Source: Lithospermum erythrorhizon (lineage: Eukaryota > Streptophyta > Magnoliopsida > Boraginales > Boraginaceae). Taken from it: a stretch of DNA of 64,000 bases. Position 1 is the stretch's first letter; every line of letters begins with the position of its first letter. Below, in pieces: positions 23,645-36,120 of the stretch. The notes below the pieces were generated by a model, which was not told the origin of the DNA, ran no database searches, and saw only the letters and a program-made list of their open reading frames with translations. The stretch spans positions 16,269 through 80,268 of the forward strand of contig JADFUC010001803.1 of assembly GCA_019722365.1 (NCBI GenBank), written 5' to 3'. The position numbers and the translations under genes were made by a program.

Positions 23645-25512
23645 TGAGATCAGTGTAATCTTGTGTATGGAGGGTTTCAGAGAAGGAGGGTCAACTACTC
23701 GACCACCTGTCCTTGACGGGACTAACTATGCCTACTGGAAGGCAAGAATGACTGCGTTCCTAAAATCACTTGATACGAGAACTTGGAGAGCTGTACGTGT
23801 TGGATGGACTGCTCTACATTATCAGCCAACAGTGTCTTCGCTATCAGCGAGGAGGATGAAATTTGGGCCAGATTTGAAGAACAAGAACTTGCACTTGCAA
23901 ATGACAAGGCTATGAATGCTATCTTGATGATGTTGACTAAATTTGTTTAAGCTAATTAGTGTATGCGAGCCGAAGGCATAGGATATATTCTGAGCTTCGC
24001 GTATGAGGGAACATGAAGATGCGAATGTGAGACTTGACGGTAACCACTAGATTTGAAACTCTAAGGATGGAGGATGATGAGTACATAATATAACTGACAG
24101 AGCTGAAGGATATGGCTAATGAGTCGTTTGCTCTAGGCGAACCAATGAATGATGAAAAATTGGTGAGGAAAATACTGACATTACAGGTTCGCTGTAGAAA
24201 CCGCTATTGAAGAAGCACAAAACGACGTCATAAGCATGGATGAATTGATAGGAAACTTGGCCACGTTAGAATGAAAATGAAGGAGAGACAAGTAAAAATA
24301 AAGGTATTACACATTAAAAGTCTAACTTTAGAGGATATAAATGATGAAGATTTGGGAGAAAATATAAGCATCTTTGGCTAAGAACACCAACAAAAAGCCG
24401 CCCATTAGTGGTAGCGGTACATCTGATTGTGAGAAACAACAGAGATGGAAGAAACCAACAAGCCGAGGCCGGTCGAGAAATCTAAAAAATTCAGCATAGA
24501 GAAATTGTGAGCGCTTTGGACCGCATTCAAGCGAATATCCAACTATCTCAAGAAACAATCGAAGTACTCATGACACTGAGTGATGATGAATCTGAAGAAG
24601 GACAAGCAGATCAAGTTAGCAACTTTGTCGCATTCACTGGAGTCATAGAGCCATCTGTCACTGACAGCCTGCATGACTACAGTGAAGACGAGGAAGACAT
24701 TACGGAAGAAGTTCTTGAAAACTACAAACTGTTGTACACTAAGTGGGTAGAGCTAACTGCGGTCTATACCAAAGTGGATGCAAAGAGGAACAAATTAAAG
24801 ATTGAGAATGAGGAATTAAGAAACGGAGATAGCTTTCGAGATGAAGAAATCCCAACATTTGAATTCTCAGTGAATCTTATTTGAATAAAGATATGTAAGA
24901 TGATGAACTCAAACACGAGGGGTGGACACGGGAGGCTTGACTCATGGCCAGCGACAGAAGGCGTAAAGTTCGTCTTTCTTCGCACATCTCGAGGCTGAGA
25001 CGGGGTTCGAACCGTCGTCGTGTGAACTTAACATTCGTAGCGACAATGATAGTAGTGTTGGAGACAAGGAAGTTAATGACACGTGTGATGAAGAGTCGGC
25101 CTATCTACCGGCCGACGGTCAATTCAAAAGAACAATCACGTGGAGAACATTATTAGGCGATTGATCAAGGAATTGCGACGAAGAAAGAACCAGGTGTATA
25201 AGAAGAATGATTGGGCTCCTTGGTGAAAATTTGTTTATTTCTAAAGTCGAACCAAAGAATGTTGATGAAGCTTTCAAAGTGAACATTGGATAAAGGCCGT
25301 ACAAAAGGAATTGATCCATTTCAGCGTAATGTGATACTGTGAGACATTGCGAGACGAAAGGATCGTAATGTGATAGGAACAAAATGGATTTTCAAAAATA
25401 AATCCGATGAACAAGGAGTTGTTACTAGGAATAAAATAAGACTAGTGGCGCGAGGATATTCCTGAAGTGGGCGTGGACATTGAGAAACATTTGCTCTGTT
25501 GCCGAGGTTAGT
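23645..25512 (+). pseudogene. Copia Gag fused by deletion to reverse-transcriptase start
   Basis: At 23661-23915 the Gag N-terminus reads GFREGGSTTRPPVLDGTNYA then YWKARMTAFLKSLD, the familiar UBN2 type. It goes on in broken frames through LDELIGNLA-like sequence (24235-24270). At 24507-24884 is an acidic Gag tail (LSDDESEEGQ, EDEEDITEEVLENY). Near 25240-25512 fragments read EPKNVDEAF, NVIGTKWIFKNKSDEQGVVT and RLVARGYS, the beginning of copia reverse transcriptase. The zinc knuckle, protease and integrase are missing or unrecognisable. Dead. Confidence 0.8.
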
Positions 25513-25637
25513 TTAATGTTTTATATAAAACTTTAAAGTGATGTTAATTAAATGAGATTTACCGATGATGCCTAGATTGATAGTTTGGGCACTGAATTAA
25601 ATTTCTTGTTAGATCATGTTGTGTTTTGGACATGTAG

Positions 25638-27379
25638 AAAAATGTGGATGAGGCGGTGGAGAAACTGAAGAGCAAAGGAATTGAAGTATACGGATTAGTA
25701 TGCCATGTATCGAATAAGGAGCAGAGAAAGAGTCTAATTGAGAAGACCATTCAGGTGATTCACAGAATCCCTGGAAGTTTTATTGTTACTGCCGCTGATG
25801 TACATTTAGGACCAAGAATAGTCCGAACTAGCTTTGGGATCAACTGCCCTTTATCAGTTTCATGTATTATTTGGTCTGTTAATTTTGTTGTGATTTAAAA
25901 ACCACTGTGTGTAGATGTATTTCCTGAATTTAAGAAATTTTGATCTTAAAACTTATAGCACATAGGAAGTAGACGACATCTAAATTGAGCATTCAGAAGC
26001 AGAATGAGGCATCGACAGAAAGAGAGAGGGACATTGATGGATAGACGGAAATCTTTTTTATTGGCTGCATCAAAATGTTAGATCATCTTTTGAAAGTGAC
26101 CTAGTATCAAAAGGCTCAGTGTTAAGTGTCCTGGAATTTGTTTAACTTGTTGATTTTCCATTCCTCGTACCCTCTCCCCCAACTAGTCAGACATGTCTAA
26201 AATGCCCCATATATGCATCTTGACTTTAGTGTCATGTCTGTTTGTTGAGTAGTCATCCATTTATCTGCTTCTGTATATTACAATTTTGTTCCATCTTAAA
26301 TGGAACCTGTCGTATTCTTGTGGAACCCAGGCTAAAGAAATTGAAACTTTTGTTTCTGCCGTCATTTGTATATTCTTGTTGCCATTAGTGAGTTTTATGA
26401 ATTGAAATAAGTTGAAGAAATATTCTGGCAGACTTCGTGATGTGTAACTAATTATATTAATTGGAATAGACTTGTTTGATTGCAGAAATATGGTACGATA
26501 GATGTGATTGTGTCAAATGCTGCTACCAATCCGTCTGTAGATCCCATCTTGGAGATGAAAGAACCACTACTTGACAAACTATGGGATATCAATGTTAAAG
26601 CTTCGATACTACTTCTACAGGTACTCGTCATTCATTTGAAACTCCCAACTTAAACAGGAACTACCTTAAAATAAAGTTACACTATAGGGCTACGCTGTCT
26701 CCATTCATCAAAGGCTTTGGTCATTAAGTTAAAAATAGCTGTTACCCCTATTAAGTTCCTTGGTGTAATATGAAATTCATCTCCAAATTCTGTTTGTGAC
26801 AGGATGCTGCTCCTTATATGAAGAGTGGTTCATCTGTTGTTATCATATCCTCTATAGCAGGTTATCAACCTGGCCCTGCTCTATCTATGTATAGCGTGAC
26901 AAAGACAGCACTTTTCGGACTTACTAAGGTAATGAAATTTCGACAGGTCTCATTAACACCAGATTATGTTGTCTTCTCGAATAACATTTATGTTCAATGT
27001 GAACTAGTAGGCCCTTGCTGCAGAGATGGCACCGGATACTCGGGTTAACTGTGTAGCCCCTGGCTTTGTTTCAACACACTTTGCATCTTTTCTCACAGAC
27101 AATGACGACACTGTAAGTGTTACTACAGTCTTCTGATTCAGTTTACTTGCACATTTATCTTCTTCGTATATATGAACTACTTTATGATATGTTCATTGCA
27201 TAACTGCGACGATGGGGTTACTTTTGCAGAGGAAGGGCATTGAGGCAAAGACAATGCTGAACCGGCTTGGAACGACTGAAGATATGGCTGCAGCCACAGC
27301 TTTTCTAGCTTCGGATGATGCGTCTTATATAACTGGAGAAACTGTTGTTGTTGCAGGAGGAATGCAATCCAGACTCTAG
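25638..27379 (+). CDS. SDRA: Peroxisomal short-chain dehydrogenase/reductase, SDRA/IBR1-like; first exon not found
   Basis: Arabidopsis SDRA/IBR1 takes part in the peroxisomal conversion of indole-3-butyric acid to auxin. Five exons join in frame without stops: 25638-25754, 26486-26620, 26803-26928, 27011-27112 and 27230-27379 (209 residues). They start KNVDEAVEKLKSKGIEVYGL and include VIVSNAATNPSVDP, the active-site serine segment IISSIAG, the catalytic MYSVTK (YxxxK) and APDTRVNCVAPGFVSTHFAS. The end is GGMQSRL, with SRL a type-1 peroxisomal targeting signal. The Rossmann TGxxxGIG segment, normally encoded by the exon before KNVDEA and about 45 residues long, is not visible upstream. Instead a truncated copia element ends near 25512, only 125 bp before the first exon. 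Either exon 1 lies far upstream beyond the transposons, or it was lost and the gene is a 5'-truncated pseudogene. All visible splice sites are intact. Confidence 0.88.
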
Positions 27380-27576
27380 TTTCAAGGTGCTATTTGTTGT
27401 TCCAAAACGAATCAGATTTATGCTATAATTTATTCCTTGAGAACTCTAAAAGGTAAGATACACTTAAGTGAAGTCTTCTAGACGATGTTATATAGTAGCA
27501 ATAAATTGAAGTTCTCCTGTTGGATGAACGAATTTGATCATCGAATTTGAAGATTTTTGTTGGAAAGCTTCGTTAG

Positions 27577-27765
27577 GATTCGGCTCGGCTCGATTTGACA
27601 TAGGGTCGAGAGGCTTGCTCAACTACAAACCTATTATTGATACTTCAAATGTTTAAACATAGACAAATGAACATTATCGAGCCGAGTGACTTGTTGATCC
27701 TGAGCCGAGTTGATCCCTCACAATTGAGCTTTATACAACACCTCGAGCCAATCTTGAGCCATGAT
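27577..27765 (+). repeat. Repeat fragment rich in GAGCCGAG / GGCTCG motifs
   Basis: ggctcggctcg at 27582-27592 is followed by several inverted partners (gagccgag near 27678 and 27700, cgagcc near 27743). The pattern is typical of degenerate plant transposon ends; family unknown. Confidence 0.4.
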
Positions 27766-28242
27766 CAGCTCAATAACAGCCCTTCAACTTGCTAAACAAT
27801 ACGAGCCTTCAAGCTATAATCTAAACTTTGATGATGGATGATATGACTACATGGGTTTATGTAATATGGGTAGATGCATACTACTTCCATCTCATTTTCT
27901 AAGGTTATTTTTCTCATTTCTAAGGTTATTTTTCTCAAAGTAGAAATCTCAATATTGGTTTCTCCTTTGATTATTATGTGAGTGATAAATGAGAGGAAAA
28001 TATTGTTTATATAAGTGGAATTCAAATGCTTCTAAAAATTTGTACAAAAGTAAAATGTACTTAGAATTTGGAAAGAAGAAAATATTACGTTTTAATTTAC
28101 TTAACTTTAACGAAGTGATAAAAAATTATTTAACATTCTAAAATTGATGACTCTACTTGAAAACACTACTCAAATTCTTTTATAGTTGATGTTTTTAAAT
28201 TTTGAGGTGAAACTTTAATTATAAATAACTTTTAATTAGATT

Positions 28243-28378
28243 ATGAAATTTACAAAAACAAATTTCATGAAATATTTGTAGAACATAAATTTAATGACAT
28301 TGATTTTATAATGAAATTTACAAAAACCAATTTCATGAAATATTTGTAGAACATAAATTTAATGACATCGATTTTATA
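28243..28378 (+). repeat. Recent 68-bp tandem duplication
   Basis: Units 28243-28310 and 28311-28378, both starting atgaaatttacaaaaa, differ at only two bases (a/c and t/c). Non-coding and AT-rich. Confidence 0.9.
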
Positions 28379-30656
28379 ATTAAAAAAAGAGTTAACTAAA
28401 TGAAACAAATGAATGGAAGAAGTTTCACCTCAACTATCGTTATCTTTTCATATCAATTCTAAACTATTGTCTTCAGCTTGTTCTAAGCTATTCTTGTTTT
28501 CATTCATTCTATTTAAGCCGAGTTTGGTGTTAAAATTGACTTGATATTAATTTATTAGCGGCAAAACAAAGACCGTTATCATATCATATTTTTGGGGTCA
28601 ATGTTTAAATATAACAAAATATTTGGATCCCTCCCACAACTCGGTCAACTCGCCAGATGAGTCACGACCCTGCAACTCCGGTGACTTCTCCGGCACCGAT
28701 CTACAACTGTGGCAAAACTGCTACTTCTACCCGATTTAACGAAGAAATTTCAAAATCAAGGACCTAACAAAGAAGATACCAGTGTACCTTCGCATGGAGC
28801 TCCTGTCTCATTCAAAGAACACTACGATTTAATTTTCATCTTTAAACCGCTCGACAAAGAAGAAATTCATGAACTTAACCACTCCTCCTTAGCGAATCAA
28901 ATTTCCAAGAATATCAAATCACTTTCACTAAGAACTAACTAACTAGTAACCCTATGAACTAATTTATCTATATTCTGACTTTGATAAGCAGAACAAGAGT
29001 GGCCTAAGCCGGGGTGGAAAAGTGGATGGAAATGGAAATGGTGGATTATGGGGCGCAGGCTTCTATGGGTGGCAGGTGGTGCTTTGGGTATAGGAAGCTA
29101 TTTTCAAAAGACCACAAATATATAATATATATTCAATTCCAAATTTACCCTTTTATTAAAAAATATTTTGTAAATTTTAATAGAAAATTCACCTGTAGGG
29201 GAGCAAATCGAAATGTATGATAAATTTTTACGCATTCGAAGATAATAGTTTTAGGAGATATCGTAAAAGATAACGATAATTTAAAGGGCAAAAGCAAAAA
29301 CAAGATCCAAAAATTCAAAGTGAGGAACTTAAAAAAGTCAACAACTTAGGATTGTCACCTCGACATTGAATGATTTAGCGAGATAGTTTATTTTGATATA
29401 ACCTCTTGAACTATTGTCAATATTTTGCATCATTTTAACTTTTACCTTTCAAATTACGCCAAACCAACTATCATTTCGTGATCACCCGACCTCACCTTGA
29501 GAATTAGATATAGGTAACATAAGGACAAATTTGGAATAACATTAACAATTGGATATTGAGTAAATTTTGAATAATTAAAGTCACGGGTCTATTTTAATAA
29601 AATTTAAAATATCAAAAAATTGTTTTTAAAAAATGAAAATCTTTCCATTTAAGGCCCCCAAACCCCCTTTTCATCCTCATCCCCCACCTATCAACCATCG
29701 CACCACTTATTTGTTAACTTCTATGTAGTTTATGGATCTCGTGCCACTTATTTGATACGCCTATACGCCTTAAAGGGAAGGATTTCCATTTTTCTAAAAT
29801 ATTTTTTTGATTCTCTACATTTTATTAAAATTGACCAGTAACTTTAATTATTTAAAAAATTTGCCCCAAATATCTACTTGTTAATGTTATTTTTAATTGT
29901 TGAAATTTGAGGTCGAGGGACAATCTGAAATGATAGTATTAGTTTAGGAGGTAATTTGAAAGCTAGAAAAGTTTAAGAGACAATTTAAAATGTTGACAAT
30001 AGTTGGGAAGAATAAGCCATTTTATTACCAAAAGTGTAGTTCTCCCCCGGTCCAAGCCTCCCACTCCCCCCCGCTAATTTAAACAATAATTCACGAGACA
30101 TCCCTGAAATAGTAGCTATAGAGTGTCTAGAAAAACTTCTCTCAACCAGACAATTTTCTTTACATCTTCATATCATGACACTTCCCTTTGCATTCTCACA
30201 AGCTTCCTTCTTTTTCTGGGCTATTTGCAATTTGCACTTAGATGAATTTCTCATTCACTTGGCTCCAATTTTACTCACAATCCTTATCTATACTCTTACC
30301 ATCTTCTTGAATTAGCTCCTTTATAAGCTTCATGTTTTCTATTTAAATCAACCAACAAAATGAAATGAATGTCTCTTCCCTTGTAGTCACTCATTTGATC
30401 AATTAGTTGAATAATTCTTGAAACAAGTTTTTCTTGATTTATATGAGTTATTGCATGAAAGAATTCATGAAAACTAAAACCATCTTCATATCATCATTCA
30501 TCATTTATGTTTCTCAATCAATTGATGCATTTCTTGAAGTACATGCACACATTAAAAATGGAAAGCACACCTTATGAATGTGTGTGCTAAAACCTTCCCT
30601 TTACTAAAATCTTCCATTCAATCTACAAAACAAGGCATTTTCTTGAATTCACCTCA

Positions 30657-32548
30657 ATGGCTACGTCATGTTTCAAACCGTTTCGAGTCCGAAAAACGAA
30701 GAATAAACCATTAACAATACACCAACCTTCTTCATCAAGAACATATTTGAATAATGATAGTGGTAATATGGAGAAGAAAAGATTTGATAGTTTGGATTCT
30801 TGGTCAATGATTTTGGACTCTGAAAATGTTGAGGCATGGGAAGCACATAAGGATTCTCATGAGGAATGGGCAGCTGATCTTTCTCAGTTGTTTATTGGTA
30901 ATAAGTTTGCTTCAGGAGCACATAGTAGAATTTACAGAGGAATTTACAAGCAAAGAGCTGTGGCTGTGAAGATGGTGAGGATTCCTACACATAAGGAGGA
31001 GACTAGAGTTTTGCTTGAACAACAATTTTCATCTGAAGTTGCCTTGCTTTCAAGGCTGTACCATTCCAACATAGTTCAGGTAATTTTTTTATTTCGGTCC
31101 TTGTTATTCCAACAACTTGATGAACACGAAACATCGTCATTGAAAGTAATATCCTGTGTTCACTAGACACATTTTAACAGGGGATTTGCAGTTTATTGTC
31201 CTTTTTCCTTTAATAGTTATTAGTACATTATATTCTAGAGGGAGGTAGCAAACGCAATAAATAATTTAATCTTCTTTGTGAAGTCGACTGAATCATCTTT
31301 ATCTTCACTTGGATAGTTGATCAAGTATTCGTCATTGCCGGAACCCATTAAGGGGGTTGAAACCTGAAAAAGTGACAATAGTCTAGGACTCGCCTCTAGC
31401 GAGACCGTGAATAGGAGTCTGACATGATATCACTATTCTTCAAGGACTTTCGTAAAAAAATACATCCTTTCAGTTAAATCATTAGAACTACGATAACTAG
31501 TAACTACATTATTTTCTTATTGAAAAAGGGAAAAAAATTATATATAACCATATTCTAAATTTTATTTGTTGAGTAAAGATATGTGAACTGAAAGTTAAAA
31601 TGCTCATAGAATTCAAAATTTTCATATGTGCAGTTCATTGCAGCTTGTAAGAAGCCTCCTGTATACTGCATCATTACTGAATACATGTCACAGGGAACTT
31701 TAAGGATGTACCTAAACAAGAAAGAGCCATATTCGCTTTCGACTGAATCAATTCTAAGGTTAGCATTGGATATATCCAGGGGAATGGAGTATTTGCATTC
31801 ACAAGGGGTGATTCATAGAGATCTAAAGTCAAGCAACTTACTTTTGAACGATGAAATGCGCGTAAAGGTTGCAGATTTTGGTACTTCTTGTCTTGAAACA
31901 CAATGTCAAGAAGCGAAAGGCAACATGGGAACTTATCGTTGGATGGCTCCCGAGATGATTAGGGAGAAACCTTATACGCGCAAAGTTGATGTTTACAGTT
32001 TCGGGATCGTCTTATGGGAACTAACCACAGCTTTGCTTCCATTTCAAGGAATGACCCCTGTCCAGGCTGCTTTTGCTGTGGCTGAAAAGGTAATTTTTCT
32101 ATCATTTGTCACATTGGGACTCACATGTCTTTACCATATGATCATTAATTATTGTCAATTAGTTTGAAGATGAAACCTGAGTTTAAACATGATCGATAAG
32201 CTAGTCAATTAGTTTTAGGATGAAACCCGAGTTAAACATGATCGATAAGCTAGTAAAAAATTGCCCTGCTGATAGAGATACAAAATTTCATTTCAGATTG
32301 AAAGGCCACCTTTACCTCCAAGTTGTCAACCTGCTCTTGCACATCTTATAAAAAGCTGCTGGGCAGAGAACCCCTCAAAGCGACCAGATTTCAGCGAAAT
32401 CGTGGCGGCTCTCGAGAAATACGATGAATGTGTGAAAGAGGGGCTTCCACTAACTCATCATTCAAGTCTCATCTCCAAAAATGTCATTCTTGGTCGACTG
32501 AAGGGCTGTGTTCCCATCGGCTCATCGTCGATACCTGTACATGCTTGA
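30657..32548 (+). CDS. HT1: HT1-like Raf-type protein kinase (HIGH LEAF TEMPERATURE 1), complete
   Basis: HT1 is a guard-cell kinase that controls stomatal movement in response to CO2. Three exons join in phase 0: 30657-31079, 31634-32089 and 32297-32548, for 376 residues against 390 in Arabidopsis. The N-terminus MATSCFKPFRV fits the family's basic, Cys-containing start. The conserved stretch before the kinase reads MEKKRFDSLDSWSMILDSEN. Kinase features are the glycine loop FASGAHSRIYRG (84-95), Lys105 in AVAVKMV, HRDLKSSN (202-209) with Asp204 catalytic, DFG (222-224), MGTYRWMAPEM, and subdomain XI SKRPDFSEIV. The C-terminus is short and ends SSSIPVHA. Near identity to Arabidopsis HT1 in the blocks DLSQLFIGNKFASGAHSRIY and QLEQQF-like regions makes this an HT1 orthologue rather than a general Raf-like kinase (from memory, not by search). 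All catalytic residues are present. Confidence 0.95.
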
Positions 32549-35500
32549 CTGATCTTTTAGACATATACATTATCAATTGTATTTTCATTAACCTTTACAG
32601 TTATGTATCCTTAAATCTTAGTTAACATGTAGTAGTAAATTTGTGACATGTTACATGTATATCACAATTCATACATTGATACATCATACATGTTCTTGAT
32701 ATTTGTTTGTAATGTATTCTTAACATTAATATATGCCAGTTTGTATATTATCAGTACATAGTTCATTCATAGGTAAATTGTACCCTACCCCCTTCTATAA
32801 TTTAATTAGCAACCTACCCCCATTGTATTATTATTTAAATGTTTTTATATTAATTTTATTTTTTACAACTCTCTCCACTTCAATATAAATGTCGTTTTTA
32901 TTTTCATAAGTCGCAAGAAAATAATATTATAATTTATAAATGTTGTTTTTATTTTCATAAAATATCTAATATTATAATTTATACCTCTTTTCATTTTTAA
33001 TAATATAGTATTACCATTTTAATTCGTATTTTGCCAAAAAATTATAAACAAGAAGCAAACAATCCGAACATAATTGAAAACATGTATAAAACTATTTTCT
33101 TTATAAAAATAAAAACATCATTGAAATTGAATTTGTAAAGAAGAAAAAATGGTTATCAAAAGGTTGAAAAAATATGAGTAAATATTAATGGGTAAATGAC
33201 TAAACCATCATTGATTTGAGCGTTTAAGATGACGCGCAACATTTAAAATAATACGTTAAAAATATTACAATTAAATTATAAAGCGTATAGTATAATGTAA
33301 CTTTTAAATAATATAGGGTCACTGTGCAATTTATCCGTTCATTCATAGTAGAAAGATAATGGATTACTGTTGGAAATTAAGCTTGGTTTAGTAGGACATC
33401 TTTGCTAGTCAATATTAAGTTTCTTCTCAATTTTGATGTGGACTTGGATATAGAGGCTGCGTTTGCAAAGTCATAATTTATTAGCTTATTGGTTGGAGCA
33501 TCTGTAAACTAATGTATAATTTTATTTCGATCAACTTATTTTTTGTCCTGACACTCTCTTAAACTTTCGGCATATCTCTCGAACTATCGTTTTGTTTGGA
33601 GAATCCCTAAATGTAATTTTTCACATTTAAATAAGCAAACGATTATTTTACCCTAATACTACACAAGTTAATAGAATAATATCATAAAATATTTTACATA
33701 ATTAAAATAAACTCCATCTTTTTATTTTTTAATACACCCCACCCTTATCCCTACCCCACCCCTCCCCTTAAACTTTCACTAACATTCCTCCCGGGCAACA
33801 CTATACACACACCCAAACAGTGTCCAAATAGAGGGAATGACTATTTTACCCCTGGATGAAACTTCCTCAAACACCACACTTCCAAATGAGGGGGGCAAAA
33901 TCGTAATTTCACCCCCTTTCTTTTACTATTACAGTCTCTGTATAACAGCTCAGATTCCTCCCCCTCCTCTCCCTCGTAAACCACCCCACCACCATTGCCT
34001 AAAAACATATTATTAAGCACTATTGTAGTAACTTCCAAATAACATGGTTCAACATAGCAAACACCAAAAAATACCCCTGCCCCCACTGCAACGAAACACT
34101 AAATGACTATTATTTGACTTTTCATTTTTACTGCTAGTTTTCATTACAGGTTATTGGTTTAAAGATTTGTGTTTTTCATTTTTGTTGCTAGTTAAATAAC
34201 AATTTGGTGCTTAATTTCATTTGTTGTGTGTAAAGATTTGATTTTTTGGGTATTCTAATGCCATATTACATTCGATACTTTCTGGATTAAGAGGTGGGGG
34301 TTGTAGGTTGTTATATACACACACCAAAACAAGAAACAAGAAATTGCTGCATTTAAACGACTATTTTACCCCTATCTGTGTCGATGGCTACGTAAATTAT
34401 ATTTGCAGCAAAAATACCATTTTAGCGCTTAAAAACACTGGACACAGACATTTGATCCTCACCGCGCGCGGGGGAAAAGGGACAGGGGGATGAGGATGGC
34501 AGCAATGTATATAGAAAGAAAGGAAGTAAAAAAGAATGGTATTTATTTTAATTATATAAAATATTTAAAATGCATTATTTAGCGTAGTGATAGCATAAAC
34601 AGTGATAACATAGTCATTTCATGTTTTGTCTTTTTATGTTATAATGCAGAAAGAATATAATCATTTTACTATTGCTTGCGTAATATAATTATTTTATTAT
34701 GTATTTTAGTGAAAATTAGGTTGGGGAAATGCTCAAAAGTTCAGTGGGCCGCCTGCATAAAGTTAAAAAAAAAAAAAATGTTTAGAATCACATAAAATTA
34801 CATCGATAGTTTATAGCTTACTAAAAAGCCACCCTACCATTGAAAAAAAAGAAGCAATTTTGACATTGAGACTTACTAGGTTAAGAACCATTTTTCATCA
34901 AATTTAACATCATATTTGGACGACAATAGGCAATTTGACATAAAAAATATGTTAGATCTGACAACTTGATCTAAAATATAAATTGAGGGAGAAATTGTCC
35001 TATTCATGACCTGATTCTTGTATTAACATACACATCGATATATTTATCCTTTATTTAATAATTATTCTAAATAACAATTTCTTTTAACGCCATTTTATTA
35101 AATTAGGTAAAAAAAAATTGAAAAAAATTATGTTTATATATAAATTTAAATTATTTAAATTTTGTGCAAAATAAATGTTCCTTAAAGAAGAGATGAGAAA
35201 ATAGGAAAATTTAATAGAGATTATATAATACCAGTCATAATTTTGAACAATAGAAATTTAGTAGAGATTATACAATATTCCTTCCATCAAAACTTCGAAG
35301 AGATTTGTTATCAAAAGTAACAATCACAAATTAAACTTGGAAGAGAAAATAAAATATAAGAGAAAATTTAAAATTTTATTAAAATTGATATAATATAAAT
35401 GTAAATCTCTCTTTGATTATGGGACGAAAATGGGATCAAAGGATTAATAAAAATAAACCCCTCAACTTAAGATCCTAAATTATACACGTCTCCAACTACA

Positions 35501-36120
35501 TGCAGCATAAATCGTGAATGGCTTTAATCGACTAAGATGTTGATAATTATTCATAGAAATGACAGGCTTAATTTCTTGTCCCCCTCATACACGCTTCTCT
35601 GCCTTCAAATTGTCTCTTTATTACTATTACCGCTTCAAGCCGCTTCCCTAAACTACTAATAAAGTTTAAAGATTTGCCCCTTCAACTACAAATTTCAACT
35701 ATTCAAATTAATTCTCACGCGATGAAATATTATTTTAGCAAAAGGACAAACTTGGAATTACACTTATAACATACTTTTTAGTAAGGCACCTTTTAATATA
35801 ATCCAACATGGATACTTATTTTAATAATAATAACCAAAATATTAACTAAAAAATTATATTTAATTAAAAAACCTCCCCTACCCCCATTGTCTTCTTTAAC
35901 CAAAGAACCCAACCCAACCAGTCCCCCATCCAAAGTCGCCTCCCACCACCACCTACCCCATACAAAGTATCCTCCCTACCTGGGAATTCCCCCAACGGCC
36001 ACCACCACCGCACCACACCCAAACTGTTGTCTCAATTTACTACCAGGTTCAATATTAATTTTATGCAAACGGGGGTCCTGTGTCATCAAAATATTCAATC
36101 TTTATCATTAAAGTGTGTCG
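32549..36120 (+). other. Intergenic AT-rich region
   Basis: 3' flank of the kinase gene up to about 32770, then AT-rich DNA with no gene. C-rich or G-rich tracts occur at 33730-33990 and 34440-34500, and a Pro/Ser-coding pyrimidine-rich patch lies at 35870-36030. Scattered phrases such as attttacccctg recur (33841 and 34362). Probably old repeat debris. Confidence 0.35.

Larger units (their letters stand above)
22500..25512 (+). mobile_element. Ty1/copia retrotransposon with internal deletion, truncated at its 3' end
   Basis: An LTR with TATA box (tataaata, 22711-22718) runs to a primer-binding site at 23610-23620 (tggtatcgagg, close to the tRNA-Met complement TGGTATCAGAGC). Gag follows at 23640-24890. 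The frame then jumps near 25180 to the start of reverse transcriptase; protease and integrase are absent. The copia match ends near 25512 at the motif equivalent to ETFAPVARL, directly before intron DNA of the dehydrogenase gene. No 3' LTR is visible. The LTR start is uncertain. Confidence 0.75.
27380..30656 (+). other. Intergenic region between SDRA-like and HT1-like genes
   Basis: It begins with the 3' untranslated region of the dehydrogenase. It then holds a block with many ggctcg/gagccgag phrases (27577-27765), a 68-bp tandem duplication (28243-28378), and AT-rich DNA. A 77-codon open frame at 28709-28942 is not recognised. Around 29630-30060 are C-rich tracts. From about 30120 the sequence is pyrimidine-rich, likely promoter and leader of the kinase gene. 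Confidence 0.4.

Noticed and set aside
24990..25020. tRNA-like phrase ggggttcgaacc
   Set aside because: The B-box-like sequence has no A box or cloverleaf partner and lies within decayed copia sequence.
28657..28942. Small open frames starting MSHDPATPVTSPAP and MAKLLLLPDLTKK
   Set aside because: The two frames overlap, neither is recognised, and no splice or promoter context supports a gene.
33841..34086. 81-codon minus-strand frame
   Set aside because: Translation of C-rich repeat-like DNA; no family resemblance.
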